The position numbers and the translations under genes are program-made. The notes under the pieces were generated by a model that saw only the letters and a list, made by a program, of their open reading frames with translations, had not been told where the DNA came from and did no database searches. Shown one piece after another: positions 59,346-64,000 of a stretch of DNA of 64,000 nt; positions within the stretch are counted from its first letter, which is position 1; every line of letters starts with the position of its first letter. The DNA is from Actinomadura opuntiae (lineage in GTDB: Bacteria > Actinomycetota > Actinomycetes > Streptosporangiales > Streptosporangiaceae), in assembly GCF_030283205.1 (NCBI RefSeq), contig NZ_JASNWF010000001.1, positions 1 through 64,000 of the forward strand, written 5' to 3'.

Positions 59346-60782
59346 ATGAGACCGACGACCCGCACCGGCGCCCCCACCACCACCGAAACGAATCAGACCA
59401 CCGAAACGAGTCAGACCACCGCCGCGCCCGTCCCCCGGCGCGGGGCCGTGCTCGCCATCCTGTGCGCCGGGATGTTCCTGGTGCTGCTGGACGTGACGAT
59501 CGTCAACGTCGCCCTTCCCGGGATCGGGCGGGCGCTCGGCACCGGGCTTCCCGGGCTGCAGGGCGTCGTCGACGGGTACGCGGTCGCGATCGCCGGGCTG
59601 CTGCTGGGCGGCGGCGCGCTCGGCGACCGGATCGGGCACCGCCGCATGACGCTGATCGGCCTCGGGCTGTTCGGCGTGGCGTCGCTGGCGTGCGGGTCCG
59701 CGCCCGGCGCCGGACCGCTGATCGCGGCGCGGGTGGTGCAGGGCGCGGGCGCGGCGCTGCTGCTGCCCGGCAGCCTCGCGGTCATCACCGCGGCGTACCC
59801 GGGCCGCGCCGAGCAGGCGCGGGCGCTCGGGGTATGGGCGGGCATCTCCTCCACGGCGCTGCCCGCCGGGCCGCTGCTCGGCGGGATGCTGGTCGACTCG
59901 GCCGGCTGGCGATGGATCTTCCTGCTCAACGTGCCGATCGTCGCCGCGGCGATCGCAGGCGTGCTGACGATCGTCCGCGAACCGCGGCGGGAACGGCCGG
60001 GCGGCGCGCGGCCGCCGCTGGACCGGGCCGGGATGGCGCTGGCGCCGCTCACGCTCGGCGGCCTGGTGTGGACGGTCATCGCCGCCGGCCACGGGCACCG
60101 CGACGAGACGGTCGTGACGGCGGCCGTGACGGTCGTCGCGGCGGCGGCGTTCGTGTGGGCCGAGCGCCGCGCGGCGGCGCCGATGGTGCCGGGCGGGCTG
60201 CTGCGCGCCCCGGCGTTCCTCGGCGCCAACGGCATCGCGTTGGCGATGAACCTGGTCACCAACGGGGTGCTGTTCGTCGCGACGCTGAAGCTGCAGCAGG
60301 GCGAGCACCATTCGGCGTTCTCCGCAGGGGTGCTGCTGCTGCCGATGGCGGTGCCGCTGGCGCTGCTGGCGCCGGTCAGCGGGCGGCTCACCGCCCGGTT
60401 CGGCACGCGAGTCCCGCTGGGCGCGGGCACCGCGCTTGCCGCCGCCGGGTGTCTCAGCCTGCTGCGGGTCGGTGCGGGCGGCTCCTACGCGGCGCTGCTG
60501 CCGGTCCTGCTGGCGATCGGGATCGGTGACGGCCTCATCGTGACGGCCGTGGTCGCGGCGGCGATGCGGGCCGTCCCGCCGGAGCACGCGGGGCTGGCGG
60601 GCGGCTTCAACAACACCGCCCGGCAGATCGGGACGGCGCTCGGGGTCGCGGTGTACGGGGCGGTGGCGGGTTCGGCGCTGGCGCCGGGGCCTTTCGTGTC
60701 CGGCGTGCACGCGCTGGCGTGGGTGAGCGTGGTGCTGTGGCTGGCCGCGCTCGCGCTCACCCGGATCGTCCCGAGCCGCTGA
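59346..60782 (+). CDS. MFS drug exporter (DHA2, 14-helix type)
   Basis: The 478-residue transporter has the DHA2 hallmarks: LDVTIVNVALPGIG in helix 1, VVDGYAVAIAGLLLGGGALGDRIGHRRM (motif A), RVVQGAGAALLLPGSLAVI (motif B) and GPLLGGMLVDSAGWRWIFLLNVP (motif C). The N-terminal 30 residues contain a tandem TTET(N/S)QT repeat from an 18-bp duplication. It likely exports a drug by proton antiport. It lies downstream of the Vgb-like gene and is probably under the same TetR. Confidence 0.92.
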   Translation: MRPTTRTGAPTTTETNQTTETSQTTAAPVPRRGAVLAILCAGMFLVLLDVTIVNVALPGIGRALGTGLPGLQGVVDGYAVAIAGLLLGGGALGDRIGHRRMTLIGLGLFGVASLACGSAPGAGPLIAARVVQGAGAALLLPGSLAVITAAYPGRAEQARALGVWAGISSTALPAGPLLGGMLVDSAGWRWIFLLNVPIVAAAIAGVLTIVREPRRERPGGARPPLDRAGMALAPLTLGGLVWTVIAAGHGHRDETVVTAAVTVVAAAAFVWAERRAAAPMVPGGLLRAPAFLGANGIALAMNLVTNGVLFVATLKLQQGEHHSAFSAGVLLLPMAVPLALLAPVSGRLTARFGTRVPLGAGTALAAAGCLSLLRVGAGGSYAALLPVLLAIGIGDGLIVTAVVAAAMRAVPPEHAGLAGGFNNTARQIGTALGVAVYGAVAGSALAPGPFVSGVHALAWVSVVLWLAALALTRIVPSR

Positions 60783-60825
60783 AATTCGGTTGGCACGGCC
60801 GACCGGGTTCGTTAGAACGGTCGGC

Positions 60826-61614
60826 ATGCTCCGCAAATACCCCCGCACCCGGCACATCGAGGGGTCGCGGTTGCAGCCGGGCGACCACGACCTGGCCGCG
60901 CGGCCGTTCTCGGCGATCGCCGGACGGTACCTGGTGGTGGAGGAGAAGCTGGACGGCGCCAACGCCGGGATCAGCTTCTCCTCCGCGGGGGAGCTGCGGC
61001 TGCAGAGCCGCGGCCACTACCTGACCGGAGGGCCCCGCGAACGGCAGTTCGGGCCGTTGAAGGCGTGGGCCGCGTCCGTCCAGCACGTCCTGTGGGAGCG
61101 GCTGGGCGACCGGTACGTGATGTACGGGGAATGGCTGTACGCCAAGCACACCGTCTTCTACGACGCCCTCCCCCACTACTTCTGCGAATTCGACGTCTTC
61201 GACCAGCGCGAGGGGACGTTCCTGTCGACGGCGCGTCGCCGCGAGCTGCTGGCCGGGACGCCGGTGGTGTCGGTGCCCGTCCTGCACGAGGGGACGCTGC
61301 CGGACCTGAAGGCGCTGACGGCGTTCGTCGGCCCGTCCACCTGCCGCACGCCCGGCTGGCGGGACGCGCTGCGCGCGGCGGCGCGGGCGGGCGGCGCCGA
61401 CCCCGATCGTGTCGCCGAGGAGACCGACAAGTCCGACGAGATGGAAGGCCTCTACATCAAGGTGGAGGAGGACGGGCAGACCGTCGACCGCTACAAGTGG
61501 GTCCGGCCGAGCTTCCTGACCGCGATCCTCGACTCCGGGACGCACTGGCAGGAGCGTCCGATCGTCGCCAACGGCCTCGCCGACCCGGAGGTGCTGTATG
61601 CGGGTGTTCGATGA
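60826..61614 (+). CDS. RNA ligase of the Rnl2/Rnl5-like nucleotidyltransferase group
   Basis: The 262-residue protein contains all nucleotidyltransferase motifs: I, K41 in EEKLDGAN; Ia, R62 in QSRGHY; III, YGEWLYAKHTVFYD and CEFDVFD; IV, EGLYIKVE near 207; V, YKWVRPS near 223. It would adenylate itself on K41 with ATP, then seal 5'-phosphate and 3'-OH RNA ends. It is encoded immediately before, and overlapping by 17 bases, a gene for an end-healing enzyme, so together they would form a complete RNA repair pathway. The natural substrate (cleaved tRNA or rRNA) is not known. Confidence 0.88.
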   Translation: MLRKYPRTRHIEGSRLQPGDHDLAARPFSAIAGRYLVVEEKLDGANAGISFSSAGELRLQSRGHYLTGGPRERQFGPLKAWAASVQHVLWERLGDRYVMYGEWLYAKHTVFYDALPHYFCEFDVFDQREGTFLSTARRRELLAGTPVVSVPVLHEGTLPDLKALTAFVGPSTCRTPGWRDALRAAARAGGADPDRVAEETDKSDEMEGLYIKVEEDGQTVDRYKWVRPSFLTAILDSGTHWQERPIVANGLADPEVLYAGVR

Positions 61615-62722
61615 GCTGTGCCCGGCGCCGCCGCACTGGGACCTGCGGTGGGACGACGTGCGTGAGGCGTTCGGGTGGGTGCGCGATATGGCGGGCGTCC
61701 CGCAGGACGCGGTGTTCCACGGCGAGGGCGACGTCGAGGTCCACACCCGGATGGCGTGCGAGGCGCTGGCGGCGCTGCCGCAGTGGCGCGCGCGTCCGGC
61801 CGAAGAGCGGGTGCGGCTGTTCGCGACCGTGCTGATGCACGACATCGCCAAGCCGCACTGCACCCGCACTGAGGACGATGGCCGCATCACCGCGCGCGGC
61901 CACTCGCGGCGCGGCGACCTGATGGTGCGGCGGATCCTGTGGGAGATGGGCGCGCCGGTCGCCTGGCGCGAGCACGTCGCGGCGCTGATCCGCCACCACC
62001 AGGTGCCGTTCTGGGCGCTGGAGCGCCCGGACCTGCAGAAGATCGCGTTCCGGGTGAGCCTGCTGGCCCGCAACGACGACCTGGTGCTGCTGGCGTCGGC
62101 CGACATCCTCGGCCGGATCTGCCCCGACACCGAGGAACTGCTGGACAACGTCGCCCTGTACGGGGAGTACTGCGCCGAGCAGCGGTGCCTGGACGCGCCG
62201 CGCGCCTTCCCGTCCGACCACGCGCGGTTCTGGTACTTCCGCAAGGACGACCGCGACCCCGACTACGACGCCTACGACGACACCCGCTGCACGGTGACGG
62301 TGCTGTCGGGCCTGCCGGGCGTCGGCAAGGACCACTGGATCGCCGCGAACCGCCCGGACCTGCCGGTGGTCAGCCTGGACCGGCTGCGTGCGGAGATGGG
62401 CGTGTCCCCCGCCGGTGACCAGCACGCGGTCGCCGCGGCCGCGCACGACCTGGCCCGCGAGCACCTGCGCGCGGGCCGGTCGTTCGTCTGGAACGCCACC
62501 AACGTGTCGCGGACGCAGCGCGAGCAGTGCACCGGGCTCATCGCCGGTTACCGGGGACGGGTCGAGCTGGTCGCGCTGGAGGCGCCGCCGGCGGTGCTGC
62601 GCGACCGCAACCGCGGCCGGGCGGCGCCGGTCCCGGACGCGGTCATCGACCGGCTCGTCCGCCGCTGGGAGATGCCCGACCCGACAGAGGGACACAGCGT
62701 CCACTGGGTCGGCACGGCCTGA
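61598..62722 (+). CDS. HD-phosphoesterase/polynucleotide kinase fusion (HD-Pnk)
   Basis: The 374-residue protein has an N-terminal HD domain with H49, H81-D82 (LMHDIAK), H102 and H133/H134, able to bind metals and remove 2',3'-cyclic or 3'-phosphate ends. A short linker is followed by a P-loop kinase (residues 230-370) with Walker A GLPGVGKD (238-245), D261-R262 (SLDRLR) and the later NATNVSRTQR and RDRNRGR substrate and lid segments. The layout matches the described HD-Pnk end-healing enzymes. The start overlaps the ligase gene by 17 bases, giving a tight two-gene operon. Confidence 0.88.
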   Translation: MRVFDELCPAPPHWDLRWDDVREAFGWVRDMAGVPQDAVFHGEGDVEVHTRMACEALAALPQWRARPAEERVRLFATVLMHDIAKPHCTRTEDDGRITARGHSRRGDLMVRRILWEMGAPVAWREHVAALIRHHQVPFWALERPDLQKIAFRVSLLARNDDLVLLASADILGRICPDTEELLDNVALYGEYCAEQRCLDAPRAFPSDHARFWYFRKDDRDPDYDAYDDTRCTVTVLSGLPGVGKDHWIAANRPDLPVVSLDRLRAEMGVSPAGDQHAVAAAAHDLAREHLRAGRSFVWNATNVSRTQREQCTGLIAGYRGRVELVALEAPPAVLRDRNRGRAAPVPDAVIDRLVRRWEMPDPTEGHSVHWVGTA

Positions 62723-62772
62723 CCATAGGTTTCTCAGGTGCGCTTGTAGCTGGTGCTGGTGGCTCCCTTTCC

Positions 62773-64000
62773 TCAGTGCTGGGTGCGGTGGGCGTTCAGA
62801 TGGCGGGCGCCGGTGACGTGCGGTGCGGGATGCGCCGGCGCCGGTGCCGGTGAGGCCGGGTTGGTGCCGAAGATGCCGGTGAACAGGTCGGTGCTGTTGA
62901 CGGCGGGTCCGGTGTCGTTGGTCTCGACCACCGCCGGCTGGAATCCGCGCCCGGCGGCCGCGACGCTCTCGTAGTCACCGAGGAAGTGACCCCATCCAGC
63001 GTACGGTGCCTTCAGCCAGTCGAAGACGCGGGAGATGCGGCGTTCGGACGGGCGGCCCTCGCCGCCGCGCGGGAAGGTGAGGTACCACATGGCGGTCGGC
63101 AGCGTCGTGGTGTTGCCGGGCTGCAGGTAGCGCAGGTCGTAGTAGGTGATGGCGACCGTCCCGCGGGTGTTCACCGCGATGGACGGGGTGAACGCGGGCG
63201 CGTTCGGTGCCTGGTTGATGCGCGCCGGAGCGGACCAGGTGCGGCCGCCGTCGGTGGAGTGGACGAGGAGGATCTGGTCGTAGGAGCCGGTGGGGTCGGC
63301 GCCCTCGAACGTCGCGTACAGCTCGCCGGTCTGCGGGTCGGCGGCGGCGCTGATGAGGTTGGCGCCGCCGCGCAGCGCCTTGGACGGGTCGTCGGGGGCG
63401 TTGGGGTCGACCTCGGGCACGGCGGTGTCGGGCGCGACCGTGACGGGCTTGCTCCACGTCCGGCCCTGGTCCTTGGAGGCGACGACGGCGAAGTGCAGGT
63501 CGATCGGTTCGGTGGCGTTGACGTCGCTGTAGGTCTGCCATTCGAAGAAGTCGTACAGGACGTCGCGGCGGGCGTCGGCGACGATGACATTGCCGATGGT
63601 CTGGGAGTTGGGGACCGCGCCGGTGTCCACGAACGGGTGCGCGGGCGTCCAGGTGCGGCCGTGGTCGCGGGTGATGGCGATGTAGGACGGCCCGGTGTAG
63701 TGGGCGCCGGGTCCGGTGGTGACCTGGTCGATGCGGTCCCACACCTGGTAGGCGGTGCCGGGGTGGCGCGGGTCGGCGGTGACGGAGTTCTTGTCGTCGA
63801 TGATGGACGGTTCGGTGTCGTCGATGAGCTGGGTGGTGTGGCGCCAGGTGCGTCCGCCGTCGTAGGAGGTGGCGGCGCCGACGCCGTTGCGGGGCGTGGA
63901 GGCGTCGAAGTCCAGGCCGCTGGCGTAGGCGACGCCGTCGGGGCCGAAGTCGACCCAGGCGTCGGAGGCGCGTTCGTAGTTCAGGCCGCCCGGGGCGCAC
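62773..64000 (-). CDS. Sialidase-fold (Asp-box) secreted protein, partial
   Basis: The gene continues beyond the right edge; about 408 C-terminal residues are visible. Four Asp-box motifs are present (SYDGGRTW, TRDHGRTW, SKDQGRTW, STDGGRTW), the marks of a six-bladed sialidase-like propeller. The C-terminus is Pro/Ala/His-rich. Asp-box propellers occur in sialidases, xyloglucanases and non-catalytic proteins, and catalytic Arg residues cannot be judged here. It is convergent with the HD-Pnk gene, 50 bases apart. Confidence 0.82.
   Translation of the reverse strand, partial: CAPGGLNYERASDAWVDFGPDGVAYASGLDFDASTPRNGVGAATSYDGGRTWRHTTQLIDDTEPSIIDDKNSVTADPRHPGTAYQVWDRIDQVTTGPGAHYTGPSYIAITRDHGRTWTPAHPFVDTGAVPNSQTIGNVIVADARRDVLYDFFEWQTYSDVNATEPIDLHFAVVASKDQGRTWSKPVTVAPDTAVPEVDPNAPDDPSKALRGGANLISAAADPQTGELYATFEGADPTGSYDQILLVHSTDGGRTWSAPARINQAPNAPAFTPSIAVNTRGTVAITYYDLRYLQPGNTTTLPTAMWYLTFPRGGEGRPSERRISRVFDWLKAPYAGWGHFLGDYESVAAAGRGFQPAVVETNDTGPAVNSTDLFTGIFGTNPASPAPAPAHPAPHVTGARHLNAHRTQH

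Noticed and set aside
51357..60782. A single composite resistance island from beta-lactamase to the exporter
   Set aside because: Resistance-type genes are concentrated here, but each has its own regulator and operator and no shared mobile-element ends were found, so they are reported separately.
1..64000. CRISPR array, tRNA, rRNA or a biosynthetic gene cluster core
   Set aside because: No regularly spaced repeats, no tRNA T-loop patterns in intergenic DNA, and no PKS, NRPS, terpene synthase or lanthipeptide genes were seen. Scattered tailoring-type enzymes alone are not enough for a cluster call.

Overview
The window is very GC-rich and has actinomycete signatures: GTG, ATG and TTG starts, many ATGA or GTGA gene overlaps, an F420-type flavin oxidoreductase, an SCO6745-family protein and many TetR, GntR, WYL and MerR regulators. 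It most resembles the chromosome of a soil actinomycete, possibly Actinomadura or another member of the Thermomonosporaceae. The genus is an inference from family content only. No rRNA, tRNA or CRISPR array was seen.

Layout. 1-7.4 kb: a partial Ala-rich gene, an F420-type oxidoreductase, a seven-gene Mrp/Mbh-type cation antiporter operon and a secreted cysteine-rich protein. 7.4-12.3 kb: a hemerythrin, two VOC proteins, a WYL regulator with a clear palindromic operator, and a ribbon-helix-helix protein. 10.5-16 kb: an OmpR-type two-component system divergent from a duplicated-repeat lipoprotein, a membrane-fusion protein and a MacB-like ABC exporter. 17-19.2 kb: a TetR regulator with four operator copies controlling a monooxygenase, a VOC protein and a DUF4267 protein. 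19.3-29.9 kb is an eroded zone: a broken integrase, a frameshifted carboxylesterase, a Tn3 transposase tail and a truncated MFS gene sit among intact enzymes (MDR oxidoreductase, paired MmcQ/YjbR proteins, AraC, DUF1062, alpha/beta hydrolase, TetR-SDR).

29.9-39.2 kb is a coherent catabolic operon behind a GntR/FCD regulator: metallo-hydrolase, a complete branched-chain-amino-acid-type ABC importer, a fumarylacetoacetase-fold hydrolase and acetoacetyl-CoA synthetase. Together these suggest uptake and cleavage of a compound that yields acetoacetate. 39.2-48.3 kb is mobile-element-like. It holds an intact tyrosine recombinase divergent from a zinc-motif coiled-coil protein across AACGNTTA repeats, then an erythromycin-esterase-like gene with a two-headed MerR regulator, a PLP dehydratase and an MFS fragment.

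48.3-60.8 kb is rich in redox and resistance genes: SCO6745-like with GntR, PEBP, class A beta-lactamase, a cupin regulator with a flavin disulfide reductase-like enzyme, TetR-CMD, an aldo-keto reductase with an ABM protein, and a TetR-controlled virginiamycin-B-lyase-like gene with an MFS exporter. Many divergent promoters carry well-formed inverted repeats. 60.8-62.7 kb holds the most notable system, a two-gene nucleic-acid repair cassette of an RNA ligase overlapping an HD-phosphoesterase/polynucleotide kinase fusion. The window ends inside a secreted sialidase-fold protein on the minus strand.
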